Below are positions 1-12,779 of a stretch of DNA of 64,000 nt, in pieces (positions within the stretch are counted from its first letter, which is position 1; each line of letters begins with the position of its first letter). The stretch comes from Microbacterium maritypicum (GTDB lineage Bacteria > Actinomycetota > Actinomycetes > Actinomycetales > Microbacteriaceae). The notes under the pieces were generated by a model. It had not been told where the DNA came from. It saw only the letters and a list, made by a program, of their open reading frames with translations, and did not search any database. A program made the translations under genes and the position numbers. The stretch lies in NCBI RefSeq assembly GCF_008868125.1, contig NZ_WAAQ01000001.1, positions 1,736,001-1,800,000 on the forward strand. The letters run 5' to 3'.

Positions 1-2552
<2,552 letters not shown>

Positions 2553-2625
2553 CAGTTACCGTCCTCAGATCTTCGAGTGAAACCCGGGGACGACGTCGGC
2601 CCGCTCGTTCAGTGCAATGGTTCTC

Positions 2626-2639
2626 CCGCCACGAGGCGG
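2626..2639 (-). terminator. Small hairpin after lgt (possible weak terminator or attenuator)
   Basis: A perfect 5-bp stem (CCGCC/GGCGG, 4-base loop) lies two bases beyond the lgt stop. No T-run follows it, so it may be only a weak or Rho-assisted terminator before gltB. No convincing gltB promoter was found in the 2553-2641 gap. Confidence 0.3.
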
Positions 2640-2641
2640 CG

Positions 2642-3667
2642 TTATCGAGAGCCGTCCTCGCTCGTGGGAGCAGTGCTTGTGGCGGTGGCTCCTGCGGTGA
2701 CTTCTTCGGTCGGAGGCTCGCTCACGTCTACGAAGTCAGAGGGATTGTTCTGCGATTGTACATCAGCGCCCGCATCCTTCCGTTCGCGGCCCGGCTGGTA
2801 CGGCGAGGGCTCGAGGCCGGGGTGACGACGCGTCTGCACGACGAGGATCGCGAGGCCGACGAGGACGCCGATGATCGCCGCGAGCACGTTGCTGCGCAGA
2901 CCGAGGATGATCTCGCTCGGATCGATGCGGATCGACTCCCAGACGATGCGGCCAGCGCTGTACCAGATCAGGTAGATCGCGAACAGACGGCCCCACTGGA
3001 AGAAGAGCTTGCGCCCGAGCCAGAGCAGCACGATGACGCCCAACCCGTTCCAGAGGACTTCGTAGAGGAAGGTCGGGTGGAACAGCGTGCCCTCGGGGAG
3101 GCCCGGAGGGAAGGCCGAGTTCGTGGAAGGGATCTCCAGACCCCACGGCAGATCGGTGGGCAGCCCGAAGAGCTCGTTGTTGAACCAGTTGCCGAAGCGG
3201 CCCATGGCCTGAGCCAGCAGCAGTCCGGGGGCCAGGGCGTCCGCGAACGTCCAGAAGCGGATGCCCGTCCAGCGACACCCGAGGTACGCGCCGATGGCGC
3301 CGCCGATGAGGGCTCCGAAGATCGCGATTCCGCCTTCCCAGATCGCCCACACCGAGCCCGGCTGGAAGGGGTTCCAGGTGTTGATCCCCTCGCCGAAGTA
3401 GTCGTTCGGGTGCGTCAGCACGTGGAAGATGCGCGCTCCGATGATCGCCAGCGGCACCGCGAGGATCGAGATGTCGATGACCACCCACGGCTCCGCACCG
3501 CGCTTGGTGAGGCGGTGGTTGGTCAGGAACGTGGCGGCGATGATGCCGGCGATGATGCACAGCGCGTAGAAGTGGATCCGGATCGGCCCGAGGTCGAAAT
3601 AGGAGACCGTGGGGCTCGGGATGCTGGCGAGCACGTTCGTGAAGGTGCTGTGGAGCGCGAGTGACAT
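2642..3667 (-). CDS. lgt: Prolipoprotein diacylglyceryl transferase
   Basis: This membrane enzyme transfers diacylglycerol from phosphatidylglycerol to the lipobox cysteine of prolipoproteins. The chosen ATG at 3667 gives 341 aa; the frame stays open further upstream, but only through trpA shadow sequence. Several hydrophobic segments are visible (about 32-50, 62-82, 110-130, 140-156). The Lgt signature is present (GRFGNWFNNE, residues 156-165). The position matching the E. coli His103 region reads GIAIFGAL, with Phe117 in place of His. The last 60 residues form a Pro/Thr/Glu-rich cytosolic tail. The gene lies 10 bp after trpA, as in many actinobacteria. Confidence 0.96.
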   Translation of the reverse strand: MSLALHSTFTNVLASIPSPTVSYFDLGPIRIHFYALCIIAGIIAATFLTNHRLTKRGAEPWVVIDISILAVPLAIIGARIFHVLTHPNDYFGEGINTWNPFQPGSVWAIWEGGIAIFGALIGGAIGAYLGCRWTGIRFWTFADALAPGLLLAQAMGRFGNWFNNELFGLPTDLPWGLEIPSTNSAFPPGLPEGTLFHPTFLYEVLWNGLGVIVLLWLGRKLFFQWGRLFAIYLIWYSAGRIVWESIRIDPSEIILGLRSNVLAAIIGVLVGLAILVVQTRRHPGLEPSPYQPGRERKDAGADVQSQNNPSDFVDVSEPPTEEVTAGATATSTAPTSEDGSR

Positions 3668-3677
3668 GAGTGCGATT

Positions 3678-4481
3678 CTAGTTCTCGTGATCGGGGCGTA
3701 CCGACGCGGTGCCGGTGGCCAGGTTGCGGGTGACTTCGGCGAGAGCGGATACGCCGCCGTCGCGCAGGGCTCGGACCAGGGCCGTGCCGACGATCGCGCC
3801 GTCGGCGTACTCCGACACCCCGGCGATCTGCTCGGCGGTCGAGATGCCGATGCCCACGCAGGCGCGGTGCGCTCCGTGCGCACGCAGGCGTCCGACCAGG
3901 GTGCGGGCAGCGCGGTCGAGTTCGGCGCGCTCCCCCGTGATGCCCATCGTCGAGACGGTGTAGACGAAGCCGGTGGACGACTTCACGACGAGGTCGAGAC
4001 GCTCGTCGGAGGAGGTCGGGGCCGCCAGGAACACCCGGTCCAGGCCCGTCCGCTCACTCGCGGCGATCCACTCCCCTGCCGCGTCGGGCGTGATGTCGGG
4101 AGTGATGAGGCCGGCGCCGCCCGCCGCGAGCAAGTCGTCCGCATAGCGATCGATGCCGTACTGCATCACCGGGTTCCAGTACGTCATCACCAGGACGGGG
4201 ACGTCGGTGGCCGCGGTGATCTCGCGGATCGCGGTGAAGAGGTCGGCCATCCGGAAGCCCGCGGCCAACGCCTTGGTCGTCGCCTCCTGGATGATCGCGC
4301 CGTCCATCACAGGGTCGCTGTAGGGCGGGCCGAGCTCGATGATGTCGACGCCGTTCTCGGCGAGGGCGATGGCCGCCTGGATGCTCGTCTCGAGGTCGGG
4401 GAAGCCGACGGGGAGGTATCCGACGAAGGCGCTGCGGCCGGCGTCCTGGGCGCGCTGGATCGCCTGTTCGACACGGCTCAT
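3678..4481 (-). CDS. trpA: Tryptophan synthase alpha chain
   Basis: The product cleaves indole-3-glycerol phosphate to indole and glyceraldehyde 3-phosphate and passes indole to TrpB. The 267-aa TIM-barrel protein has the catalytic Glu49 and Asp60 at the canonical positions ([15 protein letters not shown]). The start ATG at 4481 overlaps the trpB stop by 4 bp, so translation is probably coupled. Confidence 0.97.
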   Translation of the reverse strand: MSRVEQAIQRAQDAGRSAFVGYLPVGFPDLETSIQAAIALAENGVDIIELGPPYSDPVMDGAIIQEATTKALAAGFRMADLFTAIREITAATDVPVLVMTYWNPVMQYGIDRYADDLLAAGGAGLITPDITPDAAGEWIAASERTGLDRVFLAAPTSSDERLDLVVKSSTGFVYTVSTMGITGERAELDRAARTLVGRLRAHGAHRACVGIGISTAEQIAGVSEYADGAIVGTALVRALRDGGVSALAEVTRNLATGTASVRPDHEN

Positions 4482-5749
4482 AGCTGCGGCTCCCCCTTCG
4501 CGGCCAGTTCTTCCTCTTCGCTCTCCGCGGAGACGTCGTGTGCCAGAGCGGCCTCGTCGTAGAGCTGGAAGTAGCGGGCGGCGGTGTCCATGTCCTTATC
4601 GCCTCGGCCCGACAGGCAGATCGCGATGAGTCCATCGGGGCCGAGATCGCGCCCGATGCGCAGCGCGCCGGCGAGGGCGTGGGCCGACTCGATGGCGGGG
4701 ATGATCCCCTCGGTGCGGCTGAGCAGGCGCAGTGCCTGCATCGCCTCATCATCGGTGGCCGGGATGTACTCGGCGCGACCGATGTCGGCGAGCCAGGAGT
4801 GCTCCGGACCGACGCCCGGGTAGTCGAGCCCGGCGGAGATCGAGTGCGACTCGACCGTCTGGCCGTCCGCATCCTGGAGGACGTAGGTCTTCGCGCCGTG
4901 CAGCACGCCGGGGCGCCCGCGCTCGATCGACGCCGCGTGCTTGTCGGTGTCGACGCCATCGCCGGCAGCTTCGACGCCGTAGAGCTTGACGCCCTCGTCG
5001 TCGAGGAACGCGTCGAACATGCCGATCGCGTTGGATCCACCGCCGACGCAGGCCACGACCGCGTCGGGAAGCCGACCCACCTCGTCGAGCAGCTGGGCGC
5101 GGGCCTCTTCGCCGATGATCTTCTGGAAGTCGCGGACCATCGCGGGGAACGGGTGCGGTCCCGCCGCGGTGCCGAAGATGTAGTTGGTGGTCTCCACCGA
5201 CGCCACCCAGTCGCGATAGGCGTCGTTGATCGCGTCCTTGAGAGTGCGCGAACCTGAGGTCACCGGAACGATCTCAGCGCCCAGGAGGCGCATGCGCGCC
5301 ACGTTGAGCGCCTGACGCTCGGTGTCGACCTCGCCCATGTAGATGGTGCAGTCCAGGCCGAACAGCGCGGCCGCGGTCGCGGTCGCGACGCCGTGCTGAC
5401 CGGCACCGGTCTCGGCGATCACACGGGTCTTGCCCAGGCGCTTGGTCAGCAGCGCCTGACCGAGCACGTTGTTGATCTTGTGCGAGCCGGTGTGGTTCAG
5501 ATCCTCGCGCTTGAGGAAGACGCGCGCACCACCGGCGTGCTCGGCGAACCGCGGCACCTCGGTGATCGCGGACGGGCGGCCGGCGTACGAGCTGAGCAGA
5601 TGCGCCAGCTCGGACCGGAACTCCGGATCGGCGATCGCCTCCTCGTACGCCGCGGTCAGCTCATCGATCGCGGCGATGAGCGACTCGGGCATGAAACGCC
5701 CGCCGAACTCACCGAAGAAGGGGCCGTGCTGGTCGCGCAGGCTCATCAT
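4478..5749 (-). CDS. trpB: Tryptophan synthase beta chain
   Basis: This PLP enzyme condenses indole with serine to tryptophan in an alpha2-beta2 complex with TrpA. The 423-aa protein carries the PLP lysine in the motif HTGSHKIN (Lys91) and a glycine-rich phosphate-binding loop ([10 protein letters not shown]). Two consecutive ATGs exist (5749 and 5746); either overlaps the trpC stop, so trpC-trpB-trpA form a tightly coupled unit. Confidence 0.97.
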   Translation of the reverse strand: MMSLRDQHGPFFGEFGGRFMPESLIAAIDELTAAYEEAIADPEFRSELAHLLSSYAGRPSAITEVPRFAEHAGGARVFLKREDLNHTGSHKINNVLGQALLTKRLGKTRVIAETGAGQHGVATATAAALFGLDCTIYMGEVDTERQALNVARMRLLGAEIVPVTSGSRTLKDAINDAYRDWVASVETTNYIFGTAAGPHPFPAMVRDFQKIIGEEARAQLLDEVGRLPDAVVACVGGGSNAIGMFDAFLDDEGVKLYGVEAAGDGVDTDKHAASIERGRPGVLHGAKTYVLQDADGQTVESHSISAGLDYPGVGPEHSWLADIGRAEYIPATDDEAMQALRLLSRTEGIIPAIESAHALAGALRIGRDLGPDGLIAICLSGRGDKDMDTAARYFQLYDEAALAHDVSAESEEEELAAKGEPQL

Positions 5750-6519
5750 GCCTCCAGGAAACTCTCGAGAGTGGCGACGGGGTCGCCGGTCACGAGCGCC
5801 TCGCCGATCAAGACGACGTCAGCACCCGCGGAACGGTAGTGCACGACATCGGCGGGCGTGAGCACCGCCGACTCGGCGATCTTCACCGCCGTGTCGGGGA
5901 TGCGCTCGACCAGGCGTCCGAACAGGTCGCGGTCGAGTTCGAGGGTCTTGAGGTCGCGCGCGTTCACCCCGATGAGCGGTGCACCCAGGTCGATCGCGGC
6001 TTCGAGCTCCTCGGCGGAATGCGTCTCGACGAGGGGGGTCATGCCCAACTCGCCGATGAAACCGTAGAGGTCGCGCAGAACGTCGGGTTCGAGCCCCGCG
6101 ACGATCAGCAGGACGAGGTCGGCACCCGCCGCACGTGCCTCGAGCACCTGGTAGCGGGTGGCGATGAAGTCCTTGCGCAGCACCGGAAGCGACACCCGGG
6201 CCGTCACGGCCTCGAGGTCTGCGAGGCTGCCGCCGAAGCGGCGCTCCTCCGTGAGCACGCTGATCGCCGATGCCCCGCCGGTCTCGTAGAGAGAGGCCTG
6301 GAGAGCCGGATCGGGGATCTCTGCGAGAGCTCCCCTGGACGGGCTCGCCCGCTTGACCTCGGCGATGATCTTGACACGATCCGCCGGTGCCAGGAACGAC
6401 AGTGCGTCCTTGGCGGCGGGGCGCGCGAGCGCTTCTCGTTCGAGGGCGGCCAGCGGGCGCGACAGGGCGCGACGCTCAGCGTCTGCGACAGCGCCGGCCG
6501 TCAGGTCGGCGAGCACCAT
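5746..6519 (-). CDS. trpC: Indole-3-glycerol phosphate synthase
   Basis: The product closes the indole ring, converting CdRP to indole-3-glycerol phosphate. From ATG 6519 the protein has 257 aa. The signature [13 protein letters not shown] includes the catalytic lysine (about Lys56). The start overlaps the preceding stop as TAATG, which excludes the longer upstream frame. It feeds the directly downstream trpBA. Confidence 0.96.
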   Translation of the reverse strand: MVLADLTAGAVADAERRALSRPLAALEREALARPAAKDALSFLAPADRVKIIAEVKRASPSRGALAEIPDPALQASLYETGGASAISVLTEERRFGGSLADLEAVTARVSLPVLRKDFIATRYQVLEARAAGADLVLLIVAGLEPDVLRDLYGFIGELGMTPLVETHSAEELEAAIDLGAPLIGVNARDLKTLELDRDLFGRLVERIPDTAVKIAESAVLTPADVVHYRSAGADVVLIGEALVTGDPVATLESFLEA

Positions 6520-6749
6520 TAGTGCGCCTTCGGAGCGTACTTCGGACCCTTCACGCCGTAGCCGGCCTTCGCGAGCACCCAGCCGACGATCGCGCCGATC
6601 GGGATGAGCGCGACCGAGGCGACGACGAGGGCAGGCTGCTCGAAGCAGAAGGCGACGGTGCCGGCGGCGACGCCGACCAGCATGATCACGACGGCGGTCC
6701 AGGCTGCAGGCGAGTGTCCGTGGCCGGGGTCGGCGATCGGGTTGGTCAT
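6519..6749 (-). CDS. HGxxPAAW-family small membrane protein
   Basis: This 76-aa protein has two hydrophobic segments (about residues 16-36 and 40-60). Its N-terminal motif HGHSPAAW matches the actinobacterial HGxxPAAW family (DUF6704), which is regularly found upstream of trpC. The function is unknown. It overlaps trpC by one base (TAATG), so it is co-translated with the trp genes. Confidence 0.88.
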   Translation of the reverse strand: MTNPIADPGHGHSPAAWTAVVIMLVGVAAGTVAFCFEQPALVVASVALIPIGAIVGWVLAKAGYGVKGPKYAPKAH

Positions 6750-6796
6750 GTTCTCCTCCGGGGGACGACGTGCAGTTCGGAATCAGTCTATCTGGG

Positions 6797-7384
6797 TCAA
6801 CGGGTCGGATCTGTTCCCCGGGACAGCTCGTCCCAGGAATCCACGGCGTCGACGGGGCCATCGTGCGCGACCTCGACGTGGTCGGTGCGGTAACGCCGGC
6901 CTCCGACCTTCCACCCACGCCAGGTCATCAGGACCACGACGGAGGCGAGAAGCAGGAGGGCCCAGCCCACCAGAGCGATGAAAGGCCAGGCCGAGGGCAC
7001 GATGCTCACCACGACTTCACGGACCGCGTCACCACCGGCGAGGCCGGTCACCTCGGTGACCGTGGCGGCGACGGCGTCGAAGGGCTCGGCGAGCAGCAGC
7101 TGGAGTGTCGACCAGCCCAGGACCAGAGCCGTCGCCCCCGCGAGCACGCCGAACACCAGACGGACGACCTTGCCGGAGATCGACAGCGCGGCGCCGAGCG
7201 CCAACACCGCCAGGCTGAGCGGGGCGAGCAGCACCAGGGCGGACGCACCGGGGACCAGGATCGCCTCGCCCGCGTCGGCGCGTTCGACCGTCAGCCATGT
7301 CTGGGTCGACGAGATGATGCCGATCGCACCGGCGAGGAGGAAACCGGAGACGGACAGGGAGCGGCCCCGCTGCGCGAAGGTCAT
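6797..7384 (-). CDS. Trp biosynthesis-associated membrane protein
   Basis: This 195-aa protein has four predicted membrane segments (about 12-30, 47-68, 75-95, 130-152) and a conserved STQTW region after the first helix. It fits the actinobacterial family of tryptophan-operon membrane proteins, whose biochemical role is not known. The start overlaps the hisI stop by 4 bp. In related actinobacteria trpE usually sits between hisI and this gene; here it does not. Confidence 0.87.
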   Translation of the reverse strand: MTFAQRGRSLSVSGFLLAGAIGIISSTQTWLTVERADAGEAILVPGASALVLLAPLSLAVLALGAALSISGKVVRLVFGVLAGATALVLGWSTLQLLLAEPFDAVAATVTEVTGLAGGDAVREVVVSIVPSAWPFIALVGWALLLLASVVVLMTWRGWKVGGRRYRTDHVEVAHDGPVDAVDSWDELSRGTDPTR

Positions 7385-7761
7385 GACTGCTCCGTCCCGG
7401 TGAGGGCCTGGAGATCGTTGGCGTCGAAACAGGTGCGCGTTCCGGTGTGACAGGCGGGACCGGTCTGCGCCACGAGGAGCAGGATCGCATCCCCGTCGCA
7501 GTCCAGACGGGCCTCACGCACGACCTGGATGTGACCGGACGTGTCACCCTTGCGCCAGTACTCCTGACGCGAGCGCGACCAGTACGTGGCTCGCCCGGAC
7601 GTGAGCGTGCGGCGGAGGGCCTCCGCATCGACCCACGCGAGCATGAGCACCTCGTGCGTGTCCCACTGCTGCACGATCACGGGCGCGAGTCCGTCGGCGT
7701 TGAAGGCGACCTGGGCGATGCGCTCGTCCACGGAAGTCGCCTGCATGTCTGCGTCGGTCAT
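7381..7761 (-). CDS. hisI: Phosphoribosyl-AMP cyclohydrolase
   Basis: This is the third step of histidine synthesis, opening the purine ring of PR-AMP. The 126-aa protein shows the family motifs [17 protein letters not shown] and the metal-binding DCDGD with C-terminal cysteines ([12 protein letters not shown]). It has no fused HisE domain; hisE is separate. It overlaps hisF and the downstream membrane protein by 4 bp each. Confidence 0.96.
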   Translation of the reverse strand: MTDADMQATSVDERIAQVAFNADGLAPVIVQQWDTHEVLMLAWVDAEALRRTLTSGRATYWSRSRQEYWRKGDTSGHIQVVREARLDCDGDAILLLVAQTGPACHTGTRTCFDANDLQALTGTEQS

Positions 7762-8519
7762 CGTACGAGCACCCCTTCGGCGCGAAGAGCGTCCTTGACG
7801 TCTCCGACGGTGAGCGCACCGGTGTGGAAGACGCTCGCCGCGAGGACGGCATCCGCACCGGCCTTGATCGCCGGAGCGAAGTCGGCAGCCCGCCCGGCGC
7901 CTCCCGAAGCGATGACCGGCACGGAGGCGGCCTCCCGCATCAGGCGGACGAGCTCCAGGTCGAAGCCGTCACGCGTGCCGTCGGCATCGATCGAGTTCAC
8001 GAGCAGTTCGCCGGCACCGCGTTCCGCGGCCTCGCGCGCCCAGTCGAGGGCATCGAGGGTGGTCTGGGTACGGCCCCCGTGCGTGGTCACCACGAAGCCC
8101 GAACGCGTGGTGGGGGCCCGCTTCACGTCGAGGGACAGCACGAGTACCTGCGCACCGAACCGATCGGCGATCTCGCCGATGAGTTCCGGACGCGCGATCG
8201 CAGCCGAGTTGACCCCGATCTTGTCGGCGCCGACGGAGAGCAGACGTGCCACGTCGTCGACGCTGCGCACTCCCCCGCCGACGGTCAGCGGTACGAACAC
8301 CTGTTCCGCCGTGCGCTGGACGACGTCGTAGGTCGTCGCCCGCGCATCCACGGTCGCGGTGACGTCGAGGAAGGTGATCTCATCCGCACCCTGCGCGGCA
8401 TAGTGCCGGGCGAGTTCGACGGGATCGCCCATGTCGCGGAGATTCTCGAAGTTGACGCCCTTGACGACACGGCCGTCGGCCACGTCGAGACACGGGATGA
8501 CACGGCTGGCGAGCGTCAT
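7758..8519 (-). CDS. hisF: Imidazole glycerol phosphate synthase cyclase subunit
   Basis: The product is the cyclase subunit that pairs with HisH to make IGP and AICAR. From ATG 8519 it has 253 aa. The N-terminal [15 protein letters not shown] contains the catalytic Asp, and the second catalytic region is NSIDADGT. A longer upstream frame overlaps hisG and is rejected, because ATG overlaps the hisG stop as ATGA. hisH is not in the window. Confidence 0.97.
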   Translation of the reverse strand: MTLASRVIPCLDVADGRVVKGVNFENLRDMGDPVELARHYAAQGADEITFLDVTATVDARATTYDVVQRTAEQVFVPLTVGGGVRSVDDVARLLSVGADKIGVNSAAIARPELIGEIADRFGAQVLVLSLDVKRAPTTRSGFVVTTHGGRTQTTLDALDWAREAAERGAGELLVNSIDADGTRDGFDLELVRLMREAASVPVIASGGAGRAADFAPAIKAGADAVLAASVFHTGALTVGDVKDALRAEGVLVR

Positions 8520-9361
8520 CACAGCCTCGCGTTGTGGATCGCGGTGACCAGGATGGCCCGCGCACCGAGCGCGTAGAGCGCGTCCATCACGGGGTTGACG
8601 CGCGAGCGCGCGACCATCACCCGCACCGCCACCCACTCGGGGTCGCGCAGCGGTGAGACGGTCGGAGACTCGACGCCGCCGGCGATCTTCACGGCGTCGT
8701 CCAGGAGAGCGACGGGCAGGTCGTAGTCGATCATCACGAAGCGACGAGCGACCATCACACCGCGAAGGCGGCGAAGGAGCGTCTCCGCGCCCTCGGCATC
8801 GACCGGACCGGCGATGAGAACGGCCTCCGACTCCAGGATGACGGGACCGAACACCTCGAGCCCGGCCTGACGCAGCGTCGTTCCGGTCTCGACGACATCG
8901 GCCACCGCGTCGGCGACGCCGAGGCGGACCGCGGATTCCACGGCGCCGTCGAGCGGCACCAGATCGACCGCGATGTCGCGCTCGTCGAGGAACGCGTCGA
9001 CCAGTCCCGGATACGACGTGGCGATGCGCAGGCCGTCGAGCTCGGTCACATCCGTGTAGCGCCCCGTCGGAGCGGCGAAGCGGAAGGTGGAGCCGGCGAA
9101 GCCGAGCGCTTCGATCTCCCGAGCGCCGGGCATACGCGCGTCGAGCAGGAGATCACGACCGGTGATGCCCACATCGATCGCGCCGGAGCCGACGTAGGTC
9201 GCGATGTCCTTGGGCCGGAGGAAGAAGAACTCGACGTCGTTCTCGGCGTCGATGACGTGCAGGGTCTTGGGGTCGCGTCGACCGGCGTAGCCCGCCTCGG
9301 CGAGCATGTCGGCGGCGGTCTCGGAGAGCGAGCCCTTGTTGGGAACAGCGATGCGCAGCAT
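8519..9361 (-). CDS. hisG: ATP phosphoribosyltransferase, long form
   Basis: This is the first, feedback-regulated step of histidine synthesis (ATP + PRPP). The 280-aa length fits the long homohexameric form with a C-terminal ACT-like regulatory domain (about residues 205-280). The PRPP-binding region is near [15 protein letters not shown]. It lies 38 bp downstream of hisE and overlaps hisF. Confidence 0.96.
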   Translation of the reverse strand: MLRIAVPNKGSLSETAADMLAEAGYAGRRDPKTLHVIDAENDVEFFFLRPKDIATYVGSGAIDVGITGRDLLLDARMPGAREIEALGFAGSTFRFAAPTGRYTDVTELDGLRIATSYPGLVDAFLDERDIAVDLVPLDGAVESAVRLGVADAVADVVETGTTLRQAGLEVFGPVILESEAVLIAGPVDAEGAETLLRRLRGVMVARRFVMIDYDLPVALLDDAVKIAGGVESPTVSPLRDPEWVAVRVMVARSRVNPVMDALYALGARAILVTAIHNARL

Positions 9362-9399
9362 GGAGTGCTTTCAGTTCGAGGTGATCGGAACGGAGCGCA

Positions 9400-9663
9400 T
9401 CACAGATGTCGGTAGACGTCCTGCAGGCTGATGCCCTTGGCGAGCATCATCACCTGGACGTGATAGAGCAGCTGCGAGATCTCCTCGGCGGCGGCTTCGT
9501 CGGACTCGTACTCGGAAGCCATCCACACCTCGGCGGCTTCTTCCACGATCTTCTTGCCGATCGTGTGCACACCGCCGTCGAGCTCGGCGACCGTTCCCGA
9601 TCCCTCAGGGCGGGTCTCGGCCTTGACGCTGAGCTCGGCGAACAGCTCGTCGAAAGTCTTCAC
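9400..9663 (-). CDS. hisE: Phosphoribosyl-ATP pyrophosphatase
   Basis: The product hydrolyses PR-ATP to PR-AMP. The 87-aa all-helical MazG-like protein carries the metal-binding pattern [10 protein letters not shown] and [10 protein letters not shown]. It starts at GTG 9663, overlapping the rpe stop as GTGA. A purine stretch abuts the start with almost no spacer, while TAGCCT ends 6 bases before GTG. Expression may therefore be coupled to rpe or come from a leaderless transcript. Confidence 0.94.
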   Translation of the reverse strand: MKTFDELFAELSVKAETRPEGSGTVAELDGGVHTIGKKIVEEAAEVWMASEYESDEAAAEEISQLLYHVQVMMLAKGISLQDVYRHL

Positions 9664-10340
9664 GCTTCCAGGCTAGCGGCTCTGGCGAGGTCTCTCAGCC
9701 GGGTGACGGCCGCCTCGACATCATCGGCGCCGTACACGGCCGAACCCGCCACGAAGGTGTCGGCACCCGCGGCGGCCGCGATCTCGATGGTGCGATCGGA
9801 GATGCCCCCGTCGACCTGGAGCCAGATCTGGGATCCTCTCCGACGTGCCTCCTCGGCGAGAGCGCGAAGTTTCGGCATCGTCTCCGGCATGAAGCTCTGT
9901 CCACCGAAACCGGGTTCGACGGTCATCACGAGGATCTGATCGAACTCGTCGAGCACATCGTAGAGGGATTCCACGGGCGTCGCAGGCTTCACCGCGACTC
10001 CGGCCCGAGAGCCGATCTCGCGGAGCCGGCGCGCCAGCGCGACGGGGTCGTCCGCGGCCTCGAGATGGAAGGTGACGCTCGCCGCGCCGATCTCGGCGTA
10101 CTCGGGAGCCCATCGCTCGGGATCCGTGATCATGAGGTGCACATCGAGCGGGATCGGGCTGGTCGCCTGGATGCGCTCGACCATCTGCGGACCGAACGTC
10201 AGGTTGGGGACGAAGTGATTGTCCATCACGTCGACATGCGCGAAGTCAGCGGTCGCGATCCGGGCGAGATCCGCCTGCATGTTCACGAAGTCGGCGGCGA
10301 GGATGCTCGGGTTGATGCGCGGGGCGCGAGGCAGTTCCAC
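9660..10340 (-). CDS. rpe: Ribulose-phosphate 3-epimerase
   Basis: This pentose-phosphate enzyme interconverts Ru5P and Xu5P. From GTG 10340 it has 226 aa, beginning [18 protein letters not shown]. Metal and catalytic motifs are [17 protein letters not shown] and [11 protein letters not shown]. The GTG follows the purine-rich AAGGAAGACTAGGA ribosome site and starts just after the rsmB stop. The upstream extension is rsmB shadow. Confidence 0.95.
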   Translation of the reverse strand: MELPRAPRINPSILAADFVNMQADLARIATADFAHVDVMDNHFVPNLTFGPQMVERIQATSPIPLDVHLMITDPERWAPEYAEIGAASVTFHLEAADDPVALARRLREIGSRAGVAVKPATPVESLYDVLDEFDQILVMTVEPGFGGQSFMPETMPKLRALAEEARRRGSQIWLQVDGGISDRTIEIAAAAGADTFVAGSAVYGADDVEAAVTRLRDLARAASLEA

Positions 10341-10344
10341 GGTC

Positions 10345-11844
10345 CTAGTCTTCCTTCCCTGATGGAGTGTTCTCCGTTGCGGTGCGCTGCAGGAGCGCGA
10401 GGAACATGGCATCCGTCCCGTGGCGGTGCGGCCAGAGCTGAGCACTGCCCGAACCCGTCCGGCCTTCGTCGGCCAGATCGATCGGCGAGCGAGCGACGTC
10501 GGCGATCGCCGCACGGGCGTCGAGCTCGACGATGTCCGCGCGGTCGCGCAGCACCTCCTTCACGACCCCTGTGGTCTCGGCGAGGTGTGGCGAGCACGTG
10601 ACGTAGGCGACGATCCCGCCGGGGGCGAGAGCGTCCAGGGCCGTCGAGAGCAGCTCCACCTGGAGGGGTACCAGTTCGGCGACATCGGCCGGAGACTTCC
10701 GCCACCGCGCCTCAGGGCGACGGCGCAGTGCGCCCAGGCCCGTGCAGGGAGCATCGACGAGGATACGGTCGAACTCCCCCGGCCGAGCCGACGCGAGCGC
10801 ACGCCCGTCCTGCTCGTGCACGACGATCTCGCCGGGTACGGCTCTGAGCGCCTTGCGCACCAGTCGCGCCCGGACCGGGACGATCTCGTTCGCTTCCAGA
10901 GTGACCTCGTGCTCGTACGCCACTGCGGCCAGGAGAGCGGTCTTGCCGCCGGGGCCGGCGCACAGATCGAGCCAGCGCTCGCCGGCGGTGATCGGAGCGG
11001 CACCGGCCAGGGCGAGCGCCACGAGCTGGGACCCCTCGTCCTGCACGCGCACCGTGCCACCGGAAGCCTCAACCGCACGACGCGGATCGCCACCGGGAGA
11101 CACGAAGGCCGTCGATGCGTAGGGAAGGCGGGGTTCCCCCGGCTCGGCCAGCCCCGGAAGGGCGACGAGTGTCACATCCGGCGAGGCGTTGTCGGCCTCG
11201 AGGAGCGCCTCCAGCTCCTCGCCACGGCCCTCCGCCGCGAGAGCACGGCGCAGAGCGCGGATCACCCACACCGGGTGCGCGGCGCGCAGCGCCAGCCGCT
11301 CATCGTCGGACCGCGCGTGCTGCTCGATGCGCGTCTGCCATTCTTCGCCCGATTCACGGGTGATCCTGCGGAGAACCGCGTTCGCGAAGCTCGACGCTCC
11401 TCGTCCGGATTCCGTGGCCACGAGGTTCACGGACTCGTTGACAGCCGCGTGCGAGGCGACGCGCGTGGCGAGCAGCTGATGCACCGCGAGGCGCAGCGCA
11501 TCGAGGACGGCGGGGTCGATGCTGTCCGGCGAGCGATCCGCCGCGGCGGCGATGATCGCGTCATAGGTGCCGAGGCGCCTCAGCGTGCCGTAGGTCAGCT
11601 CGGTGGCGAGAGCCGCATCCTGAGGCGTGAGTCGCGCCTCCGCGATCGCCGTGGGGAGCACGAGGTTCGCGTAGGCGTCGGTCTCCGACACCGCGCGCAG
11701 CACGTCGTAGGCCACCCGTCGGGCGGGCTGCACGGTGCGGACGGGGCTGCGCTGACCACCACGGCGCCCGTCTGTCGCACCTCGCGCGCCACGCGGTCGC
11801 CCGTTCGATGGCGTGGATCGGCGGCTCCGCCCTTCGTCGCTCAT
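10345..11844 (-). CDS. rsmB: 16S rRNA (cytosine-967-C5) methyltransferase
   Basis: The 499-aa protein has an N-terminal NusB-like RNA-binding domain (about 45-170) after a basic tail, and a C-terminal SAM-dependent RNA m5C methyltransferase domain. The SAM site is LDLCAGPGGKT; the two family cysteines are in DAPCTGLGALRRRPEARW and VTCSPH. ATG 11844 overlaps the fmt stop as ATGA, which supports this start over the longer frame. Confidence 0.95.
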   Translation of the reverse strand: MSDEGRSRRSTPSNGRPRGARGATDGRRGGQRSPVRTVQPARRVAYDVLRAVSETDAYANLVLPTAIAEARLTPQDAALATELTYGTLRRLGTYDAIIAAAADRSPDSIDPAVLDALRLAVHQLLATRVASHAAVNESVNLVATESGRGASSFANAVLRRITRESGEEWQTRIEQHARSDDERLALRAAHPVWVIRALRRALAAEGRGEELEALLEADNASPDVTLVALPGLAEPGEPRLPYASTAFVSPGGDPRRAVEASGGTVRVQDEGSQLVALALAGAAPITAGERWLDLCAGPGGKTALLAAVAYEHEVTLEANEIVPVRARLVRKALRAVPGEIVVHEQDGRALASARPGEFDRILVDAPCTGLGALRRRPEARWRKSPADVAELVPLQVELLSTALDALAPGGIVAYVTCSPHLAETTGVVKEVLRDRADIVELDARAAIADVARSPIDLADEGRTGSGSAQLWPHRHGTDAMFLALLQRTATENTPSGKED

Positions 11845-12761
11845 GCTCCGGCCACCAGTTCGTCGCCGCCGCGCAGACCACGCCACCAGTCGACTGCATT
11901 CATCGCGCCCTTGCCGGCGGGCTGGACCCGCGTGACGGCGAGTGGTGTGGTGCCCGTGCCGATGTGGAGGGCGGTCTTGGTGCCCCGGAGACGCCCGGGA
12001 GCGAGCGATTCGGCATCCGGCGCCGGAGCCGCTTCGAGCACCTTGAGAGGCTGACCCGCGACGGTCGTGTGTGCTCCCGGCTCGGGGGTCACGCCGCGGA
12101 AGCGGGCGAACACGGCGTCGAGCGGCTGATTCCAGTCGAGCAGTCCGTCGGCGAGGGTGAGCTTGGCGGCGAAGGTCGGCTCGCCCTCCTGGGGAACCGC
12201 CAGCGCCGTGCCGTCCGCGATCGAGGAGACCACGTCTGCGGTGAGTCCGGCACCTTCCGACGCGAGCGCTTCGAGGGCCTCCCCTGCCGTCGCGGTCTCT
12301 GGAACAGCGACCGCGTGCGTCGCGAACACATCGCCGGCATCCAGCTCAGCGACCAGCTGGAAGACGCTCGCTCCGAGCACCGCGTCTCCGGCGATCAGAG
12401 CGCGCTGTACCGGTGCCGCTCCGCGCCAGGCGGGCAGCAGCGAGAAGTGCAGGTTGATCCATCCTGCTCTCGGCGCCGAGAGCAGGGGTTCGCGCACCAG
12501 GCCGCCGTAGGCCACGATCACGCCGAGGTCCACCTCGAGCGCCGTGATCTCGGCTGTCACGGCATCGTCGAGCCGGGCGGCCTTGATGATCGGGAGCCCC
12601 AGTTCCTCGGCCGCCTGAGCCACCGGCGACGCGGTCAGCACGCGACGACGCCCGAGAGGCGCGTCCGGTCGAGTGACGACGGCAGCGATGTCGTGGGATG
12701 CCGCGAGACGGCGAAGGGTGGGCACAGCCGCAGCGGGTGTGCCGGCGAAGACGAGGCGCAT
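11841..12761 (-). CDS. fmt: Methionyl-tRNA formyltransferase
   Basis: The product formylates initiator Met-tRNA using 10-formyl-THF. The 306-aa protein has the formyltransferase signature NLHFSLLPAWRGAAP, with the catalytic Asn and His, and a C-terminal OB-fold. It begins MRLVFAGTPAAAVPTL. It lies 18 bp after priA and overlaps rsmB by 4 bp. Confidence 0.97.
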   Translation of the reverse strand: MRLVFAGTPAAAVPTLRRLAASHDIAAVVTRPDAPLGRRRVLTASPVAQAAEELGLPIIKAARLDDAVTAEITALEVDLGVIVAYGGLVREPLLSAPRAGWINLHFSLLPAWRGAAPVQRALIAGDAVLGASVFQLVAELDAGDVFATHAVAVPETATAGEALEALASEGAGLTADVVSSIADGTALAVPQEGEPTFAAKLTLADGLLDWNQPLDAVFARFRGVTPEPGAHTTVAGQPLKVLEAAPAPDAESLAPGRLRGTKTALHIGTGTTPLAVTRVQPAGKGAMNAVDWWRGLRGGDELVAGA

Positions 12762-12779
12762 GAAGGTTCTCCGGAAGGG

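Noticed and set aside
2553-2641. GlnR box in front of gltB
   Set aside because: Only an isolated GTGAAAC was seen; no second half-site at the required spacing.
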